A stretch of DNA of 55,611 nt from a virus: positions 1 to 55,611 of IMG/VR virus record IMGVR_UViG_3300035670_000261, one strand, 5' to 3'. Under the pieces are notes generated by a model. The model was not told the DNA's origin, did no database searches, and worked only from the letters and a program-made list of their open reading frames with translations. Shown here in pieces: positions 27,009-33,703 of the stretch; the stretch's first letter is position 1; every line of letters starts with the position of its first letter. The position numbers and the translations under genes were made by a program.

Positions 27009-27225
27009 CGTTCTCCTCCGAGACATCGAATAAGTTAAGCTCATTAGCTCCGAGCCTACCTTGGCCTACATACTGAATAACAACTTGGCTAGGGTCAAGC
27101 CCCGTCCAATCTTCCTTTGCCAGGATTATAGCCTCGCTCACGCTAGCTGCGACCACTTGCGTGATGAGTACATGACCATTGTATCTTCCTAGCACTACGT
27201 AGCTTGGCCTACGTATACGCGCCAT
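26956..27225 (-). CDS. Hypothetical 89-residue protein
   Basis: Strong AGGAGG 5-6 nt before the ATG; the SD overlaps the stop of the previous gene. The pattern SYVVLGRYNGHVLITQVVAA, then SVSEAIILAKEDW, then VVIQYVG is a beta-beta-alpha-beta arrangement, with a highly acidic Ser/Asp-rich tail. It overlaps the next gene by 53 bp. No family recognised. Confidence 0.6.
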   Translation of the reverse strand: MARIRRPSYVVLGRYNGHVLITQVVAASVSEAIILAKEDWTGLDPSQVVIQYVGQGRLGANELNLFDVSEENDEHIRNDDLSDSVSTSA

Positions 27226-27234
27226 AACAACCTC

Positions 27235-27489
27235 CTAGTGATCTACTCCGCACGAACCGACTATTTTGTAGCCGAGTTTGTTTATGATTGCTCGCACGTC
27301 ATCGCGTGCAGTGAACAATACGATTTGCGCCTGCTCCGCCGCTGCTCTTATAGAAGAGTAAGTATCAGCCAGTTCTGCATTATGGCCATTGTCTTCTATG
27401 TATTCATTAGCAGTCTCTATCATGGATATGAGGCAGTTATCAGCGGCATTCATAGCCGCCAGTAAATCCAACGCATACTTATCAGTCAT
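27235..27489 (-). CDS. Hypothetical 84-residue helical protein
   Basis: Mostly helical, acidic (ALDLLAAMNAADNCLISMIE, DTYSSIRAAAEQAQIVLFTA) with a C-terminal strand GYKIVGSCGV. Its start overlaps the hydrolase gene stop by 8 bp. No family recognised. Confidence 0.55.
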   Translation of the reverse strand: MTDKYALDLLAAMNAADNCLISMIETANEYIEDNGHNAELADTYSSIRAAAEQAQIVLFTARDDVRAIINKLGYKIVGSCGVDH

Positions 27490-27919
27490 CTTCTAGCTCC
27501 GTTATAGACATCGACTGCACACCTAGACCGCATGTAGTGCAGTACTTATTAGCGGCCTCAACTGCGGCGCGCGCATCAGCCCCGACAGCCAAAGCGCCAT
27601 AGGCAAAGTCCCTTCCGGTGCCTAATGCGATTGCATTAAAGCCGTGTTCTACAGGCCCGTCCGCAAGAGAGTACCTAGTCAGTCCGGTACTTTTGCGCAC
27701 AACAATAAATTGCCCCTGCGCGTATCCTTGTGGAAACTTGGAATAGTCAGCTCCGTTTTCGTACCATCTACGCAAGCCGGCAACTAAGCTAAGCGGGCCG
27801 ATGCCAGCGTAAATGGCGTTGTCCTTCTTCCATATCTTATTCACTGGAGTGAGCGTGCGGCCATCATTACTGGCGAGATCAGTAGCCAGCGTTACACCAT
27901 CCCAAACTAGAACGCTCAT
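27482..27919 (-). CDS. HslV/proteasome-like Ntn hydrolase with N-terminal Ser
   Basis: 145 residues. After removal of Met the chain would begin SVLVWDGVTLATD, aligning with the TTIVSVRRNG start of HslV, so Ser would replace the Thr nucleophile. D13 and K27 (VNKIW) match the HslV Asp17/Lys33 positions. YAGIGPLSLV corresponds to the fold's next Gly-rich strand, and AIALGTGRDFAYGAL to the IAIGSGGPYAQAAA segment of HslV. No HslU-type ATPase is present, but a MoxR ATPase lies in the same operon. Related stand-alone phage proteins exist; substrate is unknown. Confidence 0.65.
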   Translation of the reverse strand: MSVLVWDGVTLATDLASNDGRTLTPVNKIWKKDNAIYAGIGPLSLVAGLRRWYENGADYSKFPQGYAQGQFIVVRKSTGLTRYSLADGPVEHGFNAIALGTGRDFAYGALAVGADARAAVEAANKYCTTCGLGVQSMSITELEDD

Positions 27920-28554
27920 TGGTTGCCGCCTTTAATCCTATTGGCAATGAGCTTGGCCGTAACAGAAGACATATCAACTTCGGTCTTCTCCGGTAATCTT
28001 GAAGGAGCGCGCTCAACAATACGCTTGTGCTGTTCTTTGATATCATCAGGCAGGATATTCCAGAGAGACGGCCATTCTTTAAGTGCAGTAGCCAATGACT
28101 TGTGTTGCTTGAGCAAAAGACTAGCTGCATTGGCAGCGTCGTTCATCTTATTAGTCGCTACAAGAATAGCGTTATCTCTATCTTTGATAATAGTCTTGAT
28201 ACCATCAGGCAAAGCATCAAAGTCTTCGCGGCCTAGATGTAGAGTCGAATATTGGGAGATGTTATACATTGGCACATTATTAAGCCTGAACGGAAACTTA
28301 TTGCCAGCGAAATTAACGTTTATAACATAGCTACCCGGAAATGATACCTTCGCACCTTCTAAACGGCAGAAGTAATTATCTGGAAGCTGATCCATAATCG
28401 CGCGCGCTCTAGGCGGAACGAGCACATCGTAGATAGCACCGCTCCACAATTCAGGCGTTTGTTTGCAGGCCTTGTCTAGGTCTTGCTGATACAGCATTTT
28501 GATAGTGTTAACGATACGAGTAATAAGCGTTTGAGTAATTGCAACGCGAGCCAT
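27916..28554 (-). CDS. Nmad5-like protein (putative nucleotide-modification associated)
   Basis: 212 residues, GGAGGA 7 nt before the ATG; the stop overlaps the hydrolase start by ATGA. The N-terminal helix, a beta middle (GSYVINVNFAGNKFPFRL), a charged helix pair and the KSLATALKEWPSLWNILPDD segment resemble the phage domain called Nmad5, linked by association to DNA base modification. No modification enzyme is evident elsewhere in the window, so the link may not apply here. Confidence 0.5.
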   Translation of the reverse strand: MARVAITQTLITRIVNTIKMLYQQDLDKACKQTPELWSGAIYDVLVPPRARAIMDQLPDNYFCRLEGAKVSFPGSYVINVNFAGNKFPFRLNNVPMYNISQYSTLHLGREDFDALPDGIKTIIKDRDNAILVATNKMNDAANAASLLLKQHKSLATALKEWPSLWNILPDDIKEQHKRIVERAPSRLPEKTEVDMSSVTAKLIANRIKGGNQ

Positions 28555-28574
28555 GTGTAATCCTCCGATTAAAC

Positions 28575-29720
28575 TTACATCTTAACGACTTCGCCCCACG
28601 GGGCGTTTGTGCACAGGTTGCTAACCCACAATACGGGATAGTCAGGCTGTTGGCCAAAGTCTGCGCAATCAAGATCAGTGATGACAACGCAACAAGCCGG
28701 GTCGATTTCCCGCTTGGTTATCTCTGCAAAGACAGGTGAAAACGCAGTACCGCCACCGCCTTTAGGTTCCAGCACAACAGGCTGGTCAGTGCCAAATGTC
28801 TCGTATCCACAGACAGCGTGGTCAAAATAGATCACATGAATTTTGGTTGGCTTCATCTCCTCTTGTAGCGACTGCGCCTCCGCTTGGAAAACAGCTAGAA
28901 CCTTGTCATCGATAGAGCCAGAGCAGTCCACAGCGTAGACCATCTCACCCATAACCTCGCCATATGATGACGGCATGATGAGCGATGAGCCAGCAAAGCG
29001 ACGATTGGGCCGAGCGTATGTCCGGTTAGTCATGCCCTTAGCTCTCACAACAAACCGAGCCAGCACCTCACGCCAGTCAACCACGGGATCGAGCGCTTGC
29101 TCGACTAGCCTTGCCACGCCTTGGCTTAGCTGCCCTGCACCACGCGCCGCCGCAGCTGCATTAGCGATCTTCTCCTTAATCCGCGCTTCGATCTCGGCTT
29201 GCTTGGCCTGATCGTTAGCCGTACCGGGCGCATCTTGCATGTTATCAAGCGAGCCTTGTCCATTGCCTGAACCCGGCGCGCTTGCTTGGTCCCCTCGCTG
29301 GCATAGCAGATCATAAATCTTATCGGCCATGCCCTGACCTTGGCTAAACAAGTTAGCGTCGAGCATTCCACCAGCTATGAACTTGCCGACTTTGTCGTTT
29401 ACCAAGTGCTGGTTAATCACATAGTCGCACGCTACGTTCCACAGCCACGGGTCACGACCATTGCGCCGCAATATGTGCAGAAACGCAACGTGCATTACCT
29501 CGTGCGCCGTGAGAAATAACAGCTCATCATCGTCAAGCTCATCGACAAAACTAGGGTGGTAGGCAACTTTGAACCCATCCGTCTGCGCTGTAGGCGGATC
29601 GATTGTCTCATCGATAACGAAGTCCATATCGAGACCCAGCACGCCAATAAACGAGTGATCTAATATGAGCTTAGTCTTGACAGCGCTCACACGCCGCAAT
29701 CGTTTGTCAAAATCCGTCAT
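28575..29720 (-). CDS. DUF2201 metallopeptidase-like plus VWA protein
   Basis: 381 residues. The N-terminal domain has H73EVMH77 and the RDPWLWNVACDYVINQHL block that typify DUF2201 putative metallopeptidases. Residues 140-190 are a Gln/Gly/Ala linker. The C-terminal domain has D265CSGS269, a MIDAS metal site of von Willebrand A-like domains, and the GGGGTAFSPVF that completes it. Such proteins partner with MoxR ATPases as chaperone or remodelling systems. The genes for DUF3150-like and MoxR proteins are immediately upstream in the operon. Confidence 0.85.
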   Translation of the reverse strand: MTDFDKRLRRVSAVKTKLILDHSFIGVLGLDMDFVIDETIDPPTAQTDGFKVAYHPSFVDELDDDELLFLTAHEVMHVAFLHILRRNGRDPWLWNVACDYVINQHLVNDKVGKFIAGGMLDANLFSQGQGMADKIYDLLCQRGDQASAPGSGNGQGSLDNMQDAPGTANDQAKQAEIEARIKEKIANAAAAARGAGQLSQGVARLVEQALDPVVDWREVLARFVVRAKGMTNRTYARPNRRFAGSSLIMPSSYGEVMGEMVYAVDCSGSIDDKVLAVFQAEAQSLQEEMKPTKIHVIYFDHAVCGYETFGTDQPVVLEPKGGGGTAFSPVFAEITKREIDPACCVVITDLDCADFGQQPDYPVLWVSNLCTNAPWGEVVKM

Positions 29721-30571
29721 TAGAAATACCCCTGCATTTCAGCCATGATCTTAGCCGCTTCATCCGCAACCTCTTGCCGATAGTCGGGATCAAGCCGCAG
29801 GTTATCAGGGTGACAAGCCGCAATGGCTTGCTCGACACGAACGCGCATCGCTTCGAGATCAGGGTCGTCATTGAAGTTCATACGCTTAAGCAAATCGCAT
29901 TGCTCTTGTACATTCTCGATAAGCGAGTCACGGAAAATAGCCGCCGGATCGACAAGCTTCTCCTGTACTTTCTGCACCTTGTCGTGCAGCTTGCTCCAGA
30001 GGTCTTGCATTGCGATGCGAGACGCGTGTTGCACTCGCTCTTCGATGTCTTGACGAATGCCAGCGACAATGTCGTCGCCAAGCTGCACACGGAAGTCAGT
30101 AGCCGGGACCGGGAAAACCGCCAAGTCGATATAAAACTTATCCCGAATAGCCTCAGCGGGTGGGTAGTCACTGACGTTGAACATCGGACCAAGCGACGCT
30201 TGCGCTTGGCTCACAAGCTGCGGATATGCAGATACGAACGAGTCAACAAGTTGCCACCATTCCGAAGAATGCTTGCGAAACTGCGCCATGAATCCAAGAT
30301 AGTTCTTAGTAGAGAGAATGTTGGTTCCTTCAATGCCCCACGGCGAAGTGTTCTTATAGAAGTCAGCACGAATGGACGTAGTCTTGGCCTGAATGCGCTT
30401 AAGCGCATCGGTAGCAGGCAACAATGCCTTGTTGTAACGTCCGACACTAACGTCAGTGCGATAGTCAATAGCGACCTTCTCGCTCACACTGCGGTCGAAC
30501 TTGCGTCCTACCCATTGTGAAATATTGAGCTGTACTAGCAGCGCGCGATCAGATAATTTAGTTGTAGTCAT
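29720..30571 (-). CDS. DUF3150-like partner protein
   Basis: 283 residues, mainly helical, starting after AAGGAG (8 nt). Features: LNISQWVGRKFDRSVSEKVA at the start, a helical body with DFRVQLGDDI, and a C-terminal coiled coil (VRVEQAIAACHPDNLRLD). Length and position between MoxR and a VWA/metallopeptidase fit the DUF3150 type proteins seen in phage MoxR operons; sequence match by eye is moderate. Stop and next start overlap as TAATG. Confidence 0.5.
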   Translation of the reverse strand: MTTTKLSDRALLVQLNISQWVGRKFDRSVSEKVAIDYRTDVSVGRYNKALLPATDALKRIQAKTTSIRADFYKNTSPWGIEGTNILSTKNYLGFMAQFRKHSSEWWQLVDSFVSAYPQLVSQAQASLGPMFNVSDYPPAEAIRDKFYIDLAVFPVPATDFRVQLGDDIVAGIRQDIEERVQHASRIAMQDLWSKLHDKVQKVQEKLVDPAAIFRDSLIENVQEQCDLLKRMNFNDDPDLEAMRVRVEQAIAACHPDNLRLDPDYRQEVADEAAKIMAEMQGYF

Positions 30572-30614
30572 AGCTACTCTCCTTACTCCAAAGGTTTATT
30601 GAATGCGCTTGTTC

Positions 30615-30833
30615 TTATCTTGATAGCACGGCATCGCCAGCAATGACAAGAAACGCAAAAGATACGAACGACAGCATCGTAAGTTTAAACAGGTCAAGGA
30701 TCATGCTTGGTTCGTATTGTTTGTAGTTTTTAGCAGCGAACCCGCTAAGAAACATAAGCAGAGCGCAGAGCGCAAAGGCTGCAGTTTGTAGTGCGATCAA
30801 AACTGTGATCGTGAAAATACCAGTAATACCCAT
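30615..30833 (-). CDS. Two-helix membrane protein in MoxR operon
   Basis: 72 residues with two hydrophobic stretches, about 7-33 (FTITVLIALQTAAFALCALL) and 47-67 (LTMLSFVSFAFLVIAGDAVL), separated by a short polar loop with Lys and Tyr. The ATG overlaps the MoxR stop as TAATG, so it is made with the ATPase and could anchor or receive that complex at the inner membrane. It is unlike the holin of the lysis block and lies in the early arm. Confidence 0.6.
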   Translation of the reverse strand: MGITGIFTITVLIALQTAAFALCALLMFLSGFAAKNYKQYEPSMILDLFKLTMLSFVSFAFLVIAGDAVLSR

Positions 30834-31810
30834 TAGGAAAGAACTCCTTGGTTCTCAGTTGCGAACTCGATAAAAGCTTGCGTCTCACACAATGAATCGT
30901 CTCGCTTGATTGCGAGGGTCATCAGAAGCGTAGTGAATTCCAAAGGAAGACGCTTAGCGTAGCGATACACACGGTCCATGTTAGTCTTAGTCGCACGGTG
31001 CGCCAGAGCCGTTGTCACAGCATAGCGCAGCGCAGGCTCATCCGGAACGTCCATGGTATCTGGGTTAAGTAGAATAGCGTCGATGCTTGGCCGCTTTTTA
31101 TACGTCTTGATGAAGTCGGTGAACAGTATCGCCGCTTTCTCACCAATAGTGCCTTTGAAAGTTTCGAAATAGGCATCGTCAGTGATACCGCTCTTGATAA
31201 GCGTATCGACCATACCCCACGAACGAGCCGTTGGATTTACATCATTCTTGGGATCATAGGCTTGTAAGTAGTTAGGTTGAAAGCGACAGAACGCAACGAC
31301 GACAGGATCTACACCGCTTCGAAGCGCCCAAAGGCTCCAATCATCAACCGAAAAGTCATAGTCAACCATGACCATACGATTAGCGACGTGACCCAGTACA
31401 CGATTAGCCCCGGCCCTATCGACGACACGATTACTAGTAAAACAAAGCGACCAATCTTTAGGAAGCGCATGGCCATGTAACTCTCGCTCCAGCATGAGGT
31501 GTGCGGATAGTTTTTGAATGTCTGTGTTGGCTTGACCAAAGTCGTCGAAGATAATCACACCCTTGGACTCAGGGTCAGTAGGCCACCAATACGGCACGCT
31601 ATGACGAATAGCGCCGTCGACAATGGCAGGAATGCCCATGTCTTCCACAAGCATAGAGCCGCCGTGCAGCAGCACGGTGTCATACTTCATAGCGGATATG
31701 GATTGCTTCAATACGGATGTCTTGCCGCATCCCGGCGGACCCATAAGCATGAATGGCACGCGACTAGCGACCATGTTAGGGATGATCTCAAATAATTGTT
31801 TAGCTCTCAT
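30833..31810 (-). CDS. MoxR-family AAA+ ATPase
   Basis: 325 residues from the ATG at 31810, chosen because an AAAGGA lies about 10 nt upstream; in-frame ATGs at 31822 and 31858 lie deeper in the preceding gene. Walker A GPPGCGKT, Walker B VIIFDDFG, sensor 1 CFTSN and an Arg-containing NPTARSW segment are all visible. MoxR ATPases load or remodel proteins through VWA partners; the VWA/metallopeptidase gene is two genes downstream. Confidence 0.88.
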   Translation of the reverse strand: MRAKQLFEIIPNMVASRVPFMLMGPPGCGKTSVLKQSISAMKYDTVLLHGGSMLVEDMGIPAIVDGAIRHSVPYWWPTDPESKGVIIFDDFGQANTDIQKLSAHLMLERELHGHALPKDWSLCFTSNRVVDRAGANRVLGHVANRMVMVDYDFSVDDWSLWALRSGVDPVVVAFCRFQPNYLQAYDPKNDVNPTARSWGMVDTLIKSGITDDAYFETFKGTIGEKAAILFTDFIKTYKKRPSIDAILLNPDTMDVPDEPALRYAVTTALAHRATKTNMDRVYRYAKRLPLEFTTLLMTLAIKRDDSLCETQAFIEFATENQGVLS

Positions 31811-31982
31811 TGGATTGTCCATCCTTTCTTTTGCGCGTTTTTTCCAAAGCAACGCCAATTATGGTTTGCCCTACAGCCGTAAAGAACAGGCCGATCAGGG
31901 ATAGTAATATTGCATATAACTCCCATTCTGTGTGGCTTAGTGACCACGTCCAATCGGAGTATATCAGGAGCGCTTCCACCAT
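31800..31982 (-). CDS. Single-pass membrane protein
   Basis: 60 residues. Polar N-terminus with Trp residues (YSDWTWSLSHTEWE), hydrophobic helix LYAILLSLIGLFFTAVGQTI, and a basic C-terminal tail (EKTRKRKDGQSNES). By the positive-inside rule the tail is cytoplasmic. Overlaps the MoxR start by 11 bp. One of four small membrane proteins in the operon. No family recognised. Confidence 0.6.
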   Translation of the reverse strand: MVEALLIYSDWTWSLSHTEWELYAILLSLIGLFFTAVGQTIIGVALEKTRKRKDGQSNES

Positions 31983-32065
31983 GATCGCACCAGAAGTATG
32001 AGGGCTACAACGATGCTTAGTATCAGGTAAGCAAGCCCGGCCAACGTGGCGTACTCAGGTATCAT
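31964..32065 (-). CDS. 33-residue membrane mini-protein
   Basis: Best start is the ATG at 32065 (MIPEYATLAGLAYLIL), since the longer frame would code an unlikely N-terminus overlapping the neighbour. A single hydrophobic helix (LAYLILSIVVALILLV) is followed by RSWWKRS, a basic aromatic end. It overlaps the next gene by 19 bp. Function unknown. Confidence 0.5.
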   Translation of the reverse strand: MIPEYATLAGLAYLILSIVVALILLVRSWWKRS

Positions 32066-32072
32066 TGGGTTT

Positions 32073-32195
32073 CTACCTCCATATTTGTGTCCACCATGCA
32101 CGGAACGCCACGACGAAAATAACTCCGCCGATAAACATTCCAGTGATAAACGCAATAATCATATCAAACGAAGGAAGCGGTACGTTTACAGTCAT
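32073..32195 (-). CDS. 40-residue membrane mini-protein
   Basis: ATG at 32195 is one base after the stop of the previous gene and GAGGAG lies about 8 nt upstream, so this start is favoured over a longer frame. The helix MIIAFITGMFIGGVIFVVAF (one Gly-zipper GxxxGG) ends in RAWWTQIWR. The Gly-zipper suggests helix oligomerisation. Function unknown. Confidence 0.55.
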   Translation of the reverse strand: MTVNVPLPSFDMIIAFITGMFIGGVIFVVAFRAWWTQIWR

Positions 32196-32196
32196 A

Positions 32197-32559
32197 TTAC
32201 TTCTCCTCTTTATAGAGCGGCTCGCGCCGCTGACCACGGGGGGCCATAACGGCTTTAATGACGTCCTCTGTGGCATACAGAGAGCGGCTAAAGCCAGGGG
32301 CTTCCCGAACAAACGAATAGGCAGGAGCCCTTCGGTTGAACGTATTTTGCTTGTTTACAAGATCGATGGTCGCCGAAGCGCCACCACAAAGGAACACAAG
32401 CTTGGTGTAGCCTTCCTTATACAACCGATAGACATCGGTGATGTCATATTGATCGTCAGTGTGAAGGCCGCTGAAAGCGGTTCCTACCGACCAATCGTAG
32501 ATCGCATCCTGTGGTGTGTAGCCGGGACCGGCTTTAGGGGGAACCAGAACGAGTTTCAT
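32197..32559 (-). CDS. Hypothetical protein, first gene after the repeat region
   Basis: 120 residues from ATG 32559, AAGGG 6 nt upstream. Alternating strands and helices (MKLVLVPPKAG, YKEGYTKLVFLCGGASATIDLV, APGFSRSLYATEDVIKAVM) suggest an alpha/beta nucleotide-binding-like fold, but no family is recognised. It is the first gene of the main leftward operon, directly downstream of the repeat array, so it should be among the earliest made. Confidence 0.6.
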   Translation of the reverse strand: MKLVLVPPKAGPGYTPQDAIYDWSVGTAFSGLHTDDQYDITDVYRLYKEGYTKLVFLCGGASATIDLVNKQNTFNRRAPAYSFVREAPGFSRSLYATEDVIKAVMAPRGQRREPLYKEEK

Positions 32560-32676
32560 GCTAGGCCCTTATCCAAGGGTTGAGAAAACCAGCGAGTCGT
32601 CGCCGAAGCGAGGGGCCGGTGTCGAAGGGCCGAAGCCCGACGACCCATCCAGCTTGACACGGCTCCGGTCGAAAGT

Positions 32677-32701
32677 CAAGAACCAGCGGAGCTGGTTCTT
32701 G
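32677..32701. promoter_or_regulatory. 11-bp inverted repeat with 3-bp loop
   Basis: CAAGAACCAGC, gga, GCTGGTTCTTG: perfect 11-bp arms. No T-run follows on either strand, so it is not a typical intrinsic terminator. It lies 118 bp upstream of the first gene of the leftward operon and next to a TTGACACGG copy. Could be an operator, a cruciform or a leader RNA hairpin. Confidence 0.7.
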
Positions 32702-32744
32702 GAGATACGTAGGCGTAATGCGTACGCGTAATGGCTCCAGGGGA

Positions 32745-32817
32745 GGGTGTAAAGGAGGGAAAGTGTAAAGCGCGGGTGTAAAGGAGGGGGAGTGTAAAGC
32801 GCGGGTGTAAAGGAGCT
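32745..32817. repeat. 29-bp tandem repeat with GTGTAAAG
   Basis: Two full units (32745-32773 and 32774-32802) plus a partial third to about 32817. Each unit contains GTGTAAAGGA and GTGTAAAGCG, so the word GTGTAAAG appears five times at 13-16 bp spacing. A sixth copy lies at 33236. The word differs from the main iteron GTGTCAAG by one base, suggesting a second, related binding site class. Confidence 0.8.
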
Positions 32818-33149
32818 TGTGGGGGGTCTTGTTAACCTTTTTTGTGGTATAGGGCTAAGAAACTTGACACGGTTCGATTTTGTGTCAAGCAAAAGTAGAT
32901 AGTTTGACTAGTGAGGCGTGTCAAGATGTCAAGGATAAGCCATTGATTTTATTGGGACTATATAAAAACGCTAGTTAGTTAGGGATTTTTTTGTGAAAAG
33001 CGTTTGGGAGTTTTTCGGTTTGGGCGTTAACTATTAGGCTTTGGGGGGCTGTAGTTCGCGTTTTTGGAGAAGCGGATTCTAGTCTTAGGAGAAAAAATTT
33101 TTTGCTTAAAAGGGTATATGAGTTATTTTTGGATTTTGGGCCTATTTTA

Positions 33150-33167
33150 TCTAGTACTAGTACTAGA
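33150..33167. promoter_or_regulatory. 18-bp perfect palindrome
   Basis: TCTAGTACTAGTACTAGA equals its own complement and is built from overlapping CTAGTA/TACTAG steps. It sits in the most AT-rich part of the control region. A dimeric regulator site is plausible, but a simple repeat by chance cannot be excluded. Confidence 0.55.
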
Positions 33168-33437
33168 CACTCAATATAATATAATAAAATTCCCAGTATT
33201 TTCAAGGCTTCTGGACTTTTGCTTGACACTGGTCCGTGTAAAGGAATGCTAGTTAAAACCCGCTTTTCGTGTCAAGGAGAAAAGTAGATAGTTGACACGA
33301 TTTGGCGTTTTTTTGACTAGTTGACACGATTTTTGACTAGTTATTTCGTGGTTGACACGCTATATTATGGCAGAAATAAGGCAAGATCGCTAGAAATAAG
33401 GCAGCTTTGCCACAATTTTCGTGTCAAGATGTCAAGC

Positions 33438-33530
33438 TGTCAAGCAGCATTGTGTCAAGATGTCAAGCAATTAGGTCCGCATCGCGAGTCGATAAATGTC
33501 AAGCAGCATTGTGTCAAGGTGTCAAGCAAT
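33438..33530. repeat. Duplicated 34-bp iteron module
   Basis: 33438-33471 and 33497-33530 are identical except for one base (A/G at the 23rd position). Each holds three TGTCAAG words joined by CAGCATTG. The period is 59 bp, close to a whole number of helical turns at 10.5 bp (5.6), which is not exact phasing. Suggests growth of the array by duplication. Confidence 0.85.
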
Positions 33531-33670
33531 AGTGTGTCAAGCTATGACCATTAAGGGCCTAGCATTAGCGCGCACGATAAGCCTGGACCCCCCGACCAAT
33601 GGTTTTTACTCTACCCTAGAAACGCGCGCAGCTTGGACCATACGCTTGACGCGCGCGGTGCTGCGCAAAT

Positions 33671-33697
33671 AAAAAGGCGGGGCCGAAACCCCGCCTA
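33671..33697 (-). terminator. Intrinsic terminator, leftward
   Basis: Read leftward: stem GGCGGGG / CCCCGCC (extended by one A-T pair), 6-nt loop, then TTTTT. It lies just after the stop of the 61-residue membrane gene (33704-33889), so this short leftward unit is closed before the repeat region. Confidence 0.85.
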
Positions 33698-33703
33698 GTA
33701 CCT

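Larger units (their letters stand above)
32653..33541. repeat. Iteron-like 8-mer family GTGTCAAG/CTTGACAC
   Basis: Hand count: 13 copies as [GAC]TGTCAAG (32882, 32918, 32926, 33269, 33421, 33429, 33437, 33452, 33460, 33496, 33511, 33519, 33534) and 6 as [CG]TTGACAC (32653, 32863, 33222, 33291, 33320, 33351). Head-to-tail doublets occur at 32918, 33452 and 33511, and a triplet at 33421-33444. The copies at 32863 and 32882 face each other across 11 bp. CTTGACA also resembles an alphaproteobacterial -35 box, but no -10 box is suitably placed. Confidence 0.8.
32560..33703. other. Gene-free control region, candidate replication origin
   Basis: 1.14 kb with no convincing gene; ORFs here have repeat-derived or odd composition. 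It is AT-rich in the middle (32940-33400) and contains about 19 copies of TGTCAAG or its complement, a 29-bp tandem repeat, a hairpin and an 18-bp palindrome. Its place at the head of the replication operon, with iterons beside an AT-rich block, is what one expects of an origin. It could instead, or also, be a large regulator-binding array. Confidence 0.65.

Noticed and set aside
29774-30520. 248-codon rightward ORF opposite the DUF3150-like gene
   Set aside because: Antisense shadow without a ribosome site, embedded in a tightly packed leftward operon.
33421-33541. CRISPR-like short repeats
   Set aside because: Units are 8 bp and touch each other; there are no unique spacers of constant length.
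32863-33541. Array of promoters, since CTTGACA resembles a -35 box
   Set aside because: I found no -10 box at 16-18 bp from any copy in either direction, so binding sites are the better reading; not fully excluded.
32569-33554. ORFs of 62-107 codons in the repeat region on both strands
   Set aside because: Composition follows the tandem repeats (Pro/Thr/Leu or Ser/Val runs), no good ribosome sites and no recognisable protein pattern.
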